DNA of 59,065 nt from Bacteroidaceae bacterium (GTDB taxonomy: Bacteria > Bacteroidota > Bacteroidia > Bacteroidales > Bacteroidaceae): the NCBI GenBank assembly GCA_017470525.1, contig JAFUYM010000048.1, positions 1 through 59,065 of the forward strand. The letters are read 5' to 3'. The notes below the pieces were generated by a model. That model searched no databases, had not been told where the DNA came from, and worked only from the letters and a program-made list of their open reading frames with translations. Numbering within the stretch: position 1 is the first letter of the stretch; each line of letters begins with the position of its first letter. Shown here piece after piece: positions 32,198 to 40,165 of this stretch. Made by a program: the position numbers and the translations under genes.

Positions 32198-33021
32198 TTT
32201 TTTTTTGTTTGGTGGCTAATGATGGCATTGAACAGCAGTTCGAGGTTGAGGGGTGTTTCCTCGTCTTCTGCTTGGCGAAGTGCCATCGTGGCATTGCCTT
32301 GCGGAGTGCGTTCGCTGTAAAGCACGTTCTCGTCCATGTCGTCGTTAGGACGCACGTCGAATGTATATTTCTCGCAAATCTCCGTGACTGACGCATTGAG
32401 CAGCAGATGCGAGCGTTGCAGAATGAGCACGTGGTCGAGCAGCGAATCCACGTCGTGCAGTTGATGGGTGGCAATGAGCAGGGTGCGCTCTTCCGTCATG
32501 GTGGTGGCAATCACCTTGCGGAACTGCTTCTTCGACGGCACATCCAACCCGTTCGTCGGCTCGTCCATCAGCAGGTAACGCACATTGGTGGCAAGGGCAA
32601 AACTCATCAACGCCTTCTTTTTGTCGCCCATCGAAAGACTCTTGAGTTGCACGTCGAGCGGCAAATGGAACTCCTCCATGCACCTGCGGAGAATCTCGTC
32701 GCTAAAATCCTCATAGAAAGGGCGATACGTATCCACATACTCAGAGAATCGCATGGCGGGCAGGTCGAACTCTTCTGGCACGATGTACATCTGCCGCAAC
32801 GACGCATGTTGCCGCTTGCTCACATCCGTGCCATCCACCGTGATGTGTCCTTCACTCGGACGGAGCAACCCCATCATCAGATAGAGCAGGGTCGATTTTC
32901 CCGTCCCGTTCTCGCCGAGCAGCCCATATACCCTGTTCTGCTCTAACTGAAGACTAAAACCGTCGAAAATCTTTGGCTTTTTGTCTCCGTAACTAAATGT
33001 AACTTCTTGAATATGAATCAT
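32188..33021 (-). CDS. ABC transporter ATP-binding protein
   Basis: The 277-residue protein has the complete set of ABC ATPase motifs: Walker A GLLGENGTGKSTLL (about 32-45), signature LSMGDKKKA (divergent from LSGGQ but normal for this type), Walker B YLLMDEPTNGLD and switch ATHQLHD. It energises transport by the permease encoded next; the pair resembles YtrB/YtrC-type or bacitracin/lantibiotic-resistance exporters. It is the first gene of the operon and has the operator-like palindrome 18 bases upstream of its ATG. Confidence 0.92.
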   Translation of the reverse strand: MIHIQEVTFSYGDKKPKIFDGFSLQLEQNRVYGLLGENGTGKSTLLYLMMGLLRPSEGHITVDGTDVSKRQHASLRQMYIVPEEFDLPAMRFSEYVDTYRPFYEDFSDEILRRCMEEFHLPLDVQLKSLSMGDKKKALMSFALATNVRYLLMDEPTNGLDVPSKKQFRKVIATTMTEERTLLIATHQLHDVDSLLDHVLILQRSHLLLNASVTEICEKYTFDVRPNDDMDENVLYSERTPQGNATMALRQAEDEETPLNLELLFNAIISHQTKKNHE

Positions 33022-33038
33022 AACTTCATTGTGATTAT

Positions 33039-33060
33039 GTGTCTTAGGTTATTAAGACAC
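33039..33060 (-). promoter_or_regulatory. GntR operator-like palindrome at the ABC operon start
   Basis: GTGTCTTA-GGTTAT-TAAGACAC, perfect 8-base arms with a 6-base spacer. It sits directly after ACTTTTGCA (minus strand, 33069-33061), a weak -7 box, so a bound repressor would cover the transcription start. Confidence 0.6.
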
Positions 33061-33186
33061 TGCAAAAGTCGCGCTTTTTTATGAAATGACCAAATGTTTC
33101 AGCAACTTTAACGGTTTTTAACAGGCCTTTCCGCTTTTATCCCATGTTAGGTTTCTTTTGTCCTATATCAAATCGCGATTTTTGCC

Positions 33187-33194
33187 TACATTTG
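33187..33194 (+). promoter_or_regulatory. Promoter box of the GH43 gene
   Basis: TACATTTGC, 32 bases before the ATG at 33227. Confidence 0.5.
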
Positions 33195-33226
33195 CACATC
33201 AAATCAATTTCTCCGAAAAAAATCCA

Positions 33227-34765
33227 ATGAAAAAAGAGTTTATGATGATGCTATGCCTCGTCCTGGGAGGGATGACGGCACAAGCCCAAACCGAAGTGAA
33301 AGGTGGTTGGGAGCAGTTTGGCATTACAAATGCCGACACCGTAGTGAAACTGAACCGCACCGAAATGGTGGCTGGAAATAAGTCCAAAATTTTCTATGGC
33401 GACGCACGAAAGGCATTCGCTGTTTCCTTGTCCATCTGTTGCCACACACTCGGCACAGAACAGGTGTTCCTCTGCAAAGACGGTCGGGGTGGCGAGATGT
33501 TTGCCGACTTGAGTGTGGGTTATGACAACATGCAACGACACGTGTTTGTGGAGGTGAAAGATGGAAAGGGAATGTTGCATCGGTTGACGGCTGGCGAGGA
33601 AGTGAAGAAAGACCAATGGTATCAGGTGGAGGCAGTGGGAAACTATGATGCGGCAAACCAGAAGACCACCTTGCGTCTGGGAGTGGACGGCAATTGGAAA
33701 ACTTACACTTACAACGGTTATGCCCTGCCCTATACCGTCGGGCGTTGGGTAGTAGGACACGGATTCCCTGGCGGCTTCCCCAATTCGCTGCAAGTGCTGG
33801 ATGGCGAAGTGGCTCATGTGCAGGTTGCCGTGACAGGCATCGACCGCAAAGAAGGAGAGAACCCGCTATTTACCGACCGCTTCACGGCTGACCCTGCCTG
33901 CACGGTGATTGGCAACCGCATCTATGCCTATGTGGGTGAAGACAAAGCAGGTGTGGGTGGCTGGTTCTACATGCCCCATTGGTTGTGCTATTCGAGCGAC
34001 GACATGGTGCATTGGACGGCTCATGGTCCTGTGTTGCAAGCAGGGGATTTCCCAAATGCCAATCCCAATGGTGCATGGGCAGGTCAAGTGGTGGAGAAGA
34101 AAGGAAAATACTATTATTATGTGACCCTGGACGATAAGCGCAATGGCAAGCACATGATTGATGTGGCTGTGGGCGACACGCCACTTGGTCCCTTCCGTCC
34201 TGCCCGTAAGGATGGCACGCCGATGATTACCGACGACATGACGCTCGACTCCCATCGTGCCAATGCCGACATCGACCCCACCGTGCTGATTGACGATGAC
34301 GGTACACCGTGGATGGCATGGGGCAACGGCGACTGCTACATGGTGAAACTGAAGAAGAACATGATTGAACTGGATGGAGAGATTAAGAAGGTGCCTTTCC
34401 GCAACTACTCTGAAGGACCTTGGCTCTTCAAGCGCGGTGACTATTATTATAATGTGTATGCAGCCGATGCCCCTGGTGTGCAGCCCGAACAGATTGCCTA
34501 TTCCTATGCCCGCAGCATGGAGGGACCTTGGACTTACGGTGGCTTGCTGACAGGTCCTGCCAAGTATGGCTTCACGATTCATCCCAGTGTGAATGAGTTC
34601 CGAGGGCAGTGGTATTTCTTCTATCACGATGGCTCCTACATGCTCAACGGAGAACCAGGTGGCGATTGTCGCCGACAGGTCTGCGTGGAACGTCTGCACT
34701 TCAATGCCGACGGCACCATCCAACCCATCACATTGACAAGAGAAGGTGTTTCGGCAGGTTTCTGA
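33227..34765 (+). CDS. GH43-like glycoside hydrolase with N-terminal beta-sandwich, secreted
   Basis: The 512-residue protein has a signal peptide (MKKEFMMMLCLVLGGMTAQA) and a ~190-residue concanavalin-like beta domain (ADTVVKLNRTEMVAGNKS...). The C-terminal ~310 residues form a five-bladed propeller of clan GH-F: FTADPACTVIGNRIYAYVGED with the first-blade aspartate, DMVHWTAHGPVL, NADIDPTVLIDDDGTPWMAWGN with the pKa-setting aspartate, and YSEGPWLFKRGDYYY with the catalytic glutamate. GH43 members are xylosidases and arabinofuranosidases acting on arabinoxylan. The N-terminal domain may bind glycan. Divergent from the ABC operon. Confidence 0.85.
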   Translation: MKKEFMMMLCLVLGGMTAQAQTEVKGGWEQFGITNADTVVKLNRTEMVAGNKSKIFYGDARKAFAVSLSICCHTLGTEQVFLCKDGRGGEMFADLSVGYDNMQRHVFVEVKDGKGMLHRLTAGEEVKKDQWYQVEAVGNYDAANQKTTLRLGVDGNWKTYTYNGYALPYTVGRWVVGHGFPGGFPNSLQVLDGEVAHVQVAVTGIDRKEGENPLFTDRFTADPACTVIGNRIYAYVGEDKAGVGGWFYMPHWLCYSSDDMVHWTAHGPVLQAGDFPNANPNGAWAGQVVEKKGKYYYYVTLDDKRNGKHMIDVAVGDTPLGPFRPARKDGTPMITDDMTLDSHRANADIDPTVLIDDDGTPWMAWGNGDCYMVKLKKNMIELDGEIKKVPFRNYSEGPWLFKRGDYYYNVYAADAPGVQPEQIAYSYARSMEGPWTYGGLLTGPAKYGFTIHPSVNEFRGQWYFFYHDGSYMLNGEPGGDCRRQVCVERLHFNADGTIQPITLTREGVSAGF

Positions 34766-34844
34766 CAATCAGCCTTCTGAACATGCCAAGAATGGAGGTT
34801 TGCAACAAGGAAGAATGGAAAACGTGCAAAAAAAGTGGCTTTTG

Positions 34845-34877
34845 TTTGGTCATATCAACGTTTATTCTTATCTTTGC
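34845..34877 (+). promoter_or_regulatory. Promoter of rplS
   Basis: TTTG at 34845-34848 and TATCTTTGC at 34869-34877, 20 bases apart; a full match to the consensus. Transcription would start near 34884, giving an ~87-base leader. Confidence 0.7.
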
Positions 34878-34883
34878 ACCCGT

Positions 34884-34970
34884 TTTGGCGAAGCCGCTGT
34901 CTGACAGGGGATGAGTACCCGAGGGAATGCTTCGCTGTATTTCTTTAATTAATAAAAAATCAACCAAAAA
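34884..34970 (+). promoter_or_regulatory. Structured 5' leader of rplS, candidate autoregulatory element
   Basis: The leader can close as GCGAAGC (34888-34894) with GCTTCGC (34929-34935), enclosing CTGTC-T-GACAG and GGG...CCC helices. This compact, multi-helix shape in front of a ribosomal protein gene is what ribosomal-protein leader RNAs look like. The remainder to the ATG is AT-rich. Confidence 0.45.
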
Positions 34971-35351
34971 ATGGCAGTAGATTTAATTAAAGTGGCTGAA
35001 GAGGCTATGCAGACCTCTGAGCCAAAGCAGTTCCCTGTATTTAAGGCAGGTGACACTGTAACTGTGGCTTACAAGATTATTGAGGGTAACAAGGAGCGTA
35101 TCCAGTTGTACCGTGGCGTGGTCATCAAGATTGCAGGCCATCAGGACAAGAAGCGCTTCACTGTCCGCAAGATGTCTGGCACCGTAGGTGTAGAGCGTAT
35201 CTTCCCTCTCAACTCACCCAACATCGATTCGATTGAGGTGAACAAGGTAGGTAAAGTGCGTCGCGCTAAACTCTACTATCTGCGCAAACTCACTGGTAAG
35301 AAAGCCCGCATCAAGGAAAAACTTTCCGGTAAGAAAAACGTTGAGGCATAA
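34971..35351 (+). CDS. rplS: 50S ribosomal protein L19
   Basis: The 126-residue protein contains the L19 core [60 protein letters not shown] and [23 protein letters not shown]19 lies at the 30S-50S interface. The Bacteroidota form carries a short C-terminal extension ([10 protein letters not shown]). It is transcribed alone from a strong promoter and ends in a terminator. Confidence 0.97.
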   Translation: MAVDLIKVAEEAMQTSEPKQFPVFKAGDTVTVAYKIIEGNKERIQLYRGVVIKIAGHQDKKRFTVRKMSGTVGVERIFPLNSPNIDSIEVNKVGKVRRAKLYYLRKLTGKKARIKEKLSGKKNVEA

Positions 35352-35359
35352 GCCAATAG

Positions 35360-35391
35360 AGAGAACTGCTACGGCGGTTCTCTTTATTTTT
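35360..35391 (+). terminator. Terminator of rplS
   Basis: AGAGAAC (35360-35366) pairs with GTTCTCT (35377-35383), with GC-GC pairs inside, followed by TTATTTTT. Confidence 0.8.
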
Positions 35392-35466
35392 CTCCTATTT
35401 CTCCTCTATAAAACAAAAAATTAAATTTTTTTATTGAGACTGGCTTATCACATCAAGATTTTTATG

Positions 35467-35474
35467 TATATTTG
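35467..35474 (+). promoter_or_regulatory. Promoter box of the MaoC gene
   Basis: TATATTTGC, 26 bases before the ATG at 35501. Confidence 0.55.
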
Positions 35475-35500
35475 CACAAAATCTCAAAAAGCATTGATTT

Positions 35501-35965
35501 ATGGCTAAACTTATTATTAATTCATACGATGAATTTGCTTCGCATCTGGGCGAAGTGATTGGTCAGAGCGAATGGCTCGAAGTGTCGCAGGAACGCATCA
35601 ACCTCTTTGCGGATGCCACCCTCGACCATCAGTGGATTCATGTGGACCCTGAACGCGCCAAGGTGGAAAGTCCATACAAGAGCACCATTGCCCACGGCTA
35701 CCTGACGCTGTCGCTGCTGCCGCACCTCTGGCAGGAACTGATTCAGGTGAACAATGTGAAAATGCTGGTCAACTATGGTATGGACCAAATGAAATTTGGG
35801 CAGCCAGTCCTTGCAGGTCAGCGTGTGCGCCTTACTGCCAGTTTGCACGAAATCTCCAACATCCGTGGCATCTGCAAAGCACAGATTAAGTTCAAACTGG
35901 AGATTGAGAACCAGAAAAAGCAGGCACTTGAAGGTCTTGCCACATTCCTGTACTATTTTGAATAA
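35501..35965 (+). CDS. MaoC-like (R)-specific enoyl-CoA hydratase
   Basis: The 154-residue single hotdog domain has the hydratase-2 motif FADATLDHQWIHVDPERAK, in which aspartate and histidine are catalytic, followed by STIAHGYLTLSLLPHL. It would hydrate enoyl-CoA or enoyl-ACP to (R)-3-hydroxyacyl forms, or the reverse. It is a single-gene unit; it converges with the symporter gene across a two-way terminator. Confidence 0.88.
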   Translation: MAKLIINSYDEFASHLGEVIGQSEWLEVSQERINLFADATLDHQWIHVDPERAKVESPYKSTIAHGYLTLSLLPHLWQELIQVNNVKMLVNYGMDQMKFGQPVLAGQRVRLTASLHEISNIRGICKAQIKFKLEIENQKKQALEGLATFLYYFE

Positions 35966-36015
35966 GCATCCTTCTTGATTCTGCAAATACGAATCACACA
36001 TTATATAATATAATA

Positions 36016-36063
36016 CAATAAGAAAGGAGAGTTTCAAACAAATGAGACTCTCCTTTCTTATTG
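36016..36063. terminator. Bidirectional terminator
   Basis: CAATAAGAAAGGAGAGT (36016-36032) is the exact complement of 36047-36063, giving a 17-base stem with A- and T-rich ends in both directions. It separates converging genes. Confidence 0.9.
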
Positions 36064-36084
36064 TATAGGGATAGGCCTCGCCGA

Positions 36085-38049
36085 TTACCAAAAGATGATG
36101 TAAAGGAGAAGCGTAATGGTGCAGACAGCAATTGAGCCATAAATATATCCACGCGTCGTAATGAAAAGGAAGAAGTTGATAGGCAGAGCCTTGGGGTCTT
36201 GTATTGGACTTCTGGCATTGGAGAACATAATCAAAGCACATGCACAAAGAAGAACACCAAAGAAATAGACGGATTGGAAACCAATGTCATTAAGATAAGC
36301 AATCACATTGTTATCAGGAGTTGCATCGGGAGGCAACATCAGAGTGCCAATCGAGACAACGGCGGCTACCAAGATGGAGAGGATAGAAAGTGTGCCCAAA
36401 ATGTAGCCCCACTTCATCATTAGGGAGCGATATTCTGCCGAAACTGGTTGACTGGCAACAGACCTTTTGCTGCATAGAGAGATTGTGACAAAAAGTGCAA
36501 ACAGAATCATAAAGACATAGCCCACACGAAGCAGGAAAGGCACTTCAGGGAAGAAAATCTTGAATGCCACAGCGACAGGGAGGGCGAAAATAGTGGTCCA
36601 GATACTGGCTGTTGCGGAAGCACGTTTCCAAAGCAACCCTAAGCCAAAGACAACCACAATGCCAGGATAGATGAATCCTGAATACTCCTGAATGTATTGG
36701 AAAGCCTGGTCAAGTCCACCGAGAAGAGGATTGACAGCAATGACTGCAAAAAGAAGGGTGACTATGGCAGCAATCCGCCCCACACCCACAATCTTCTGGT
36801 CTGATGCATCGGGAGAGATGTATTTCCGATAGATGTCAATCGTGAAGATGGTGGCAGTACTGTTCAGCATGGATGCCAAAGACGAAATGATGGAAGCAGT
36901 GATGGCAATGAACGCAAGCCCCTTGATACCCGTCGGAATGAAGTTGTGGATGAGCCAAGGATAAGCATCATCCGACACGTGGATAGCACTCTGCAATTGG
37001 GAAGCGCTATCGATATTGTGCATGAGATAGAAGGCACAAATACCCGGAACGACAACGATAAAAGGAATGACAATCTTCAAGAATGCCGCAAAGATAAATC
37101 CTTTTTGGGCTTCCTGAATGCTACGGGCAGCCAAACCCTTCTGTGTGATATACTGGTTGAAAGCCCAGTAAGAAAGGTTGGTGAGCCACAAACCTCCAAC
37201 AATGGCGGTGATGCCAGGAATGTTGGAGAACGCCTGCGGATTGCGGCTTTCCTGAACAACCAAATGGAAATGAGCATCTTTCTCGTATTCACGGTCAAGA
37301 AGGAAATTGTACAAATTCTGGCATCCATCAACGAAAGACCCCTCACCACCAGCCACAGCACAGACAGCGTAATAAGCCGTGGCAAGTCCGCCACCAATGA
37401 TGAATACCGTCTGTATGACATCCGTCCACGCCACAGAGGTCATACCGCCATAGACGGAATAAAGACCTGCAACAAGAAAGAGAGCGAGCACAATCATCAT
37501 GCGCACGGACATATCTATTCCCAACATATTGATGGTCAAGCCCTGAAAACCCATAATTTGCTCAATAGCAAGGGCACCGAGCCATGCCACAGAGGTGAGA
37601 TTGACCAAAATGTAGAGGAAAAGCCAGAAGATAGAGAATGCCAATCCTACCCCATTGTTGTATCGTTGACGCAAGAACTGGGGGAAGGTGAGCACCTTAC
37701 GTTCCATCATGACAGGCAACAAGAACTTTCCAATCACCACAAGGGTTACTGCAGCCATGATTTCATAGGCGGCAATCGCAATGCCATCAGCATATCCAGA
37801 ACCAGCCATGCCGATGAATTGTTCTGTCGAGATATTCGCAGCAATCAACGATGCACCTACCGCCCACCAAGTCAGAGTGTTACCTGCCAGAAAATAGTCG
37901 GTAGCACTTTTGGTTTTACTCTCATTATTATGACTCAGAAAGACACCAAGGCTGACAATCAGAATGATATATACAAGAAGTATGACAAAGTCAATGACTT
38001 CAAGTCCGCTTTGGCTAAGCGCCTCTGTGAGACTCATCCGTGTGTTCAT
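36085..38049 (-). CDS. Sodium/solute symporter (SSS family, SGLT-like)
   Basis: The 654-residue protein has about 14-15 membrane helices. SSS hallmarks: VYIILIVSLGVFLSHNNESKTKSATDYFLAGNTLTWW, IAANISTEQFIGMAGSGYADG with the sodium-site region, and SVYGGMTSVAWTDVIQTVFIIGG. The long C-terminal helices and cytosolic loops match SGLT-like sugar carriers in Bacteroidota. It would co-import a sugar or related solute with sodium across the inner membrane; xylose or a glucuronide is possible given the neighbours, but is not shown. The promoter box TAATTTTGC lies ~53 bases upstream. Confidence 0.9.
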   Translation of the reverse strand: MNTRMSLTEALSQSGLEVIDFVILLVYIILIVSLGVFLSHNNESKTKSATDYFLAGNTLTWWAVGASLIAANISTEQFIGMAGSGYADGIAIAAYEIMAAVTLVVIGKFLLPVMMERKVLTFPQFLRQRYNNGVGLAFSIFWLFLYILVNLTSVAWLGALAIEQIMGFQGLTINMLGIDMSVRMMIVLALFLVAGLYSVYGGMTSVAWTDVIQTVFIIGGGLATAYYAVCAVAGGEGSFVDGCQNLYNFLLDREYEKDAHFHLVVQESRNPQAFSNIPGITAIVGGLWLTNLSYWAFNQYITQKGLAARSIQEAQKGFIFAAFLKIVIPFIVVVPGICAFYLMHNIDSASQLQSAIHVSDDAYPWLIHNFIPTGIKGLAFIAITASIISSLASMLNSTATIFTIDIYRKYISPDASDQKIVGVGRIAAIVTLLFAVIAVNPLLGGLDQAFQYIQEYSGFIYPGIVVVFGLGLLWKRASATASIWTTIFALPVAVAFKIFFPEVPFLLRVGYVFMILFALFVTISLCSKRSVASQPVSAEYRSLMMKWGYILGTLSILSILVAAVVSIGTLMLPPDATPDNNVIAYLNDIGFQSVYFFGVLLCACALIMFSNARSPIQDPKALPINFFLFITTRGYIYGSIAVCTITLLLYIIFW

Positions 38050-38101
38050 GACAACAACTGAAGAATATTTAAGAAATGATTGAACATATTTAGGTTATAT
38101 G

Positions 38102-38110
38102 TGCAAAATT
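38102..38110 (-). promoter_or_regulatory. Promoter box of the symporter gene
   Basis: Minus-strand TAATTTTGC, 53 bases before the start codon, between the gene and the upstream terminator at 38212-38247. It shows that the symporter need not be read from the small-RNA promoter. Confidence 0.5.
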
Positions 38111-38211
38111 AGTAATAATTGTTGACATAAAAAATCTTTTCACACATTTTTTAAGAAGAAACACATTTTTCGTATTTTTATTTTCGTGTTTTTATACACA
38201 CGCTTTGGAAT

Positions 38212-38247
38212 AAAAAAACCTCCACCCGTCAACGCGACGAGCGGAGG
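38212..38247 (-). terminator. Intrinsic terminator on the minus strand in the 685-base gap
   Basis: On the minus strand GCCTCCGC...GTGGAGG stem (38247-38241 with 38225-38219) followed by T7 (38218-38212). No protein gene ends here on that strand, so it must end another transcript. Confidence 0.8.
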
Positions 38248-38421
38248 CCCAATGAATATGAAATGAATTTAAGAAATCTTCTACTTACCCTATATTACTT
38301 TAGAATGCTTCTTACCATCAAAACGCGGATATCTTTTTCTTTTATGTCTGATTGACTACCGAAGTTATCAAAGCCGCATAAACTTAGCCTTAGAACAATT
38401 TTCGGTGTTCTTTTTCTGAAA
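38212..38421 (-). ncRNA. Candidate small RNA, about 210 nt
   Basis: A minus-strand promoter (TTG, 20-base spacer, TAACTTTG at 38436-38429) and the intrinsic terminator at 38212-38247 enclose ~210 bases with no protein-coding frame longer than a few codons (a 7-codon MVRSILK frame is the best). The RNA begins with a hairpin CGGUUUUC/GAACACCG and contains AAGUUUAU/AUAACUU. It could be an independent small RNA, or a leader with an attenuator for the symporter gene that begins 163 bases downstream. Confidence 0.45.
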
Positions 38422-38428
38422 ACCGATA

Positions 38429-38436
38429 CAAAGTTA
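38429..38436 (-). promoter_or_regulatory. Promoter box of the candidate small RNA
   Basis: Minus-strand TAACTTTG with ATTG twenty bases upstream; good match to the Bacteroidota consensus. The remaining part of the gap, 38437-38653, shows nothing else clear. Confidence 0.55.
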
Positions 38437-38653
38437 CGCCAAAAGATTCAAACCGACAATTTCAAGGAAACAAAATTAGCCATTCGTGGGTTATTTTTAT
38501 AACACAACATCCGATTTTGATAACTCAATGTGTCATTTTAGGCACCAACGCCACCCTATTTTGTTTCCAACGAGCAACGAGATTTCTCCATAAAATGTAA
38601 GAACAAAGAACAAAAAAACCCGCCAAAAAGTGGTAGATATGCAGATTTTTCAC

Positions 38654-38661
38654 TACTTTTG
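38654..38661 (+). promoter_or_regulatory. Promoter box of the degenerate hybrid regulator gene
   Basis: TACTTTTGC, 73 bases before the ATG at 38735. Confidence 0.5.
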
Positions 38662-38734
38662 CAGCAACAAACGACGTTTTTGTTGCTTTTGAACACAAAA
38701 ACATACAACAGAAAAAAGATAGAGAATCAGTCTT

Positions 38735-40135
38735 ATGGGAAAATATATGATTGCAGATGTCATTGAACCCAGTGTCATGGCAGGAGTCGGCTCAGAAAAC
38801 TCATCACAGGTATCCATCTGGGCTGTACTTTTTGTAGTGTTGCTCATTATTGTGAGTTTCTACATTCTTTACCGCATCATGAATGCACACGAACGGAAGA
38901 CGGTGAATGAATTGAAAGCGCAACTGGCGAGAGAGAATGAAAAAGAGATGGATGTGATGAAACAGCGCATCTTGTCAAATGTGAGCCAAGAACTGTTAAC
39001 GCCCATCACTTTAATCATCAGCCCCTTGCAACAAATGACCACGGAACCGCTATCGGACGATGTTAGAGCACGGTTGCAGATGATTCTAAGAAACGCACAA
39101 GTCCTATTGCATCAAGTCAATATGCTGCCATCGGGAACAAAGTCCAGCATTATCCCTGCTATTTTGTCGCAGACCGATGTTGTGATGCCACAAACGGCGC
39201 CGCTACCCGCATCAGTAGAGTCCAAACCTAAAAATGAAACCACTGGCAGCAAAACTTCCGAGGCAGAGGGAATCAAGATTGTAGATGACAGCAACGCCGC
39301 TCAACTGGCTGTTACAAGGGAAGATGTACTGACAGATAAAACTGCGGATGCAGACGAACGCTTCACTATGCTGATGGTGGACGATAGTCCTGACATGTGC
39401 CGCTTTGTCCGCGACTATTTCCGTGGGGAATACAATGTCATCACCGCCAATAACGGCGAACAGGCAGTGAAGTGTTTGATTGAGAATGATAACATCGACC
39501 TTGTCGTGAGTGATGTGACCATGCCAAAGATGGATGGACTCGAATTGTGTAAACATATCAAGACCGACTTGCGATGGTCGCACATCCCCGTCATCTTATT
39601 GACAGGACGCACCAGCGAGGAAGTGGAAGTGAAAGGGTTGGCATTGGGAGCAGACGACTACATCACGAAACCGTTCAATGTAGAAATGCTTCGCCTGCGC
39701 GTGAAGAAATTTATTGAGAAGAAGGCTGACCGTCAACGCCAATTCCAAGAGAATGCCGATGTATTGCCCGCCGACATCACCATCACTCCTGTGGATGAAG
39801 AATTTATCCAAAAAGCCATTCAAATTTGCGAAAACAATATCTCCGATGCAGATTTCTCGGTAGAGGCATTAGGAAGAGAACTGGCACTCAGCCGTACCTA
39901 CCTCTACAAGAAAATCCTGAACATCACAGGAAAAGCCCCAGGAGAATTCATTCGCACCATCCGCATGAAGAGAGGCAAGCAATATCTGGAGAAAACCTCC
40001 ATGCAAATAACTGAAATCGCAACCGCACTTGGGTACAACAGCCCCAAAAGGTTCACGGAGAACTTTAAGAACGAGTACGGTATGTCTCCATCTGAATATC
40101 TGAAGCAAGTGCGGGGACGAAACACGAAAGCATAA
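38735..40135 (+). CDS. Degenerate hybrid two-component regulator: TM, dead HisKA, receiver, AraC HTH
   Basis: The 466-residue protein has one membrane helix (~27-48), a coiled coil and a HisKA-like dimerisation segment where the H-box reads NVSQELLTPITLI: Q85 stands at the place of the phospho-accepting histidine in SHE-LRTPLT. No ATPase domain follows; a ~75-residue linker leads to a complete receiver domain (MLMVDDSPDM, D260 phosphorylation site, K312) and an AraC-type DNA-binding domain (355-458, LYKKILNITGKAPGEFIRTIR...). In Bacteroidota hybrid regulators, a large periplasmic sensor and an intact kinase are normal; both are absent. It cannot phosphorylate itself, so the receiver must be charged by another kinase or work without phosphate. 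It precedes ugd by 30 bases. Confidence 0.85.
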   Translation: MGKYMIADVIEPSVMAGVGSENSSQVSIWAVLFVVLLIIVSFYILYRIMNAHERKTVNELKAQLARENEKEMDVMKQRILSNVSQELLTPITLIISPLQQMTTEPLSDDVRARLQMILRNAQVLLHQVNMLPSGTKSSIIPAILSQTDVVMPQTAPLPASVESKPKNETTGSKTSEAEGIKIVDDSNAAQLAVTREDVLTDKTADADERFTMLMVDDSPDMCRFVRDYFRGEYNVITANNGEQAVKCLIENDNIDLVVSDVTMPKMDGLELCKHIKTDLRWSHIPVILLTGRTSEEVEVKGLALGADDYITKPFNVEMLRLRVKKFIEKKADRQRQFQENADVLPADITITPVDEEFIQKAIQICENNISDADFSVEALGRELALSRTYLYKKILNITGKAPGEFIRTIRMKRGKQYLEKTSMQITEIATALGYNSPKRFTENFKNEYGMSPSEYLKQVRGRNTKA

Positions 40136-40165
40136 GACAGAAAAACATAAAGAACCGAAGAAAAA

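Noticed and set aside
36946-38061. Long frame opposite to the symporter gene
   Set aside because: Antisense shadow; translation is His/Asn/Ser-rich without domain.
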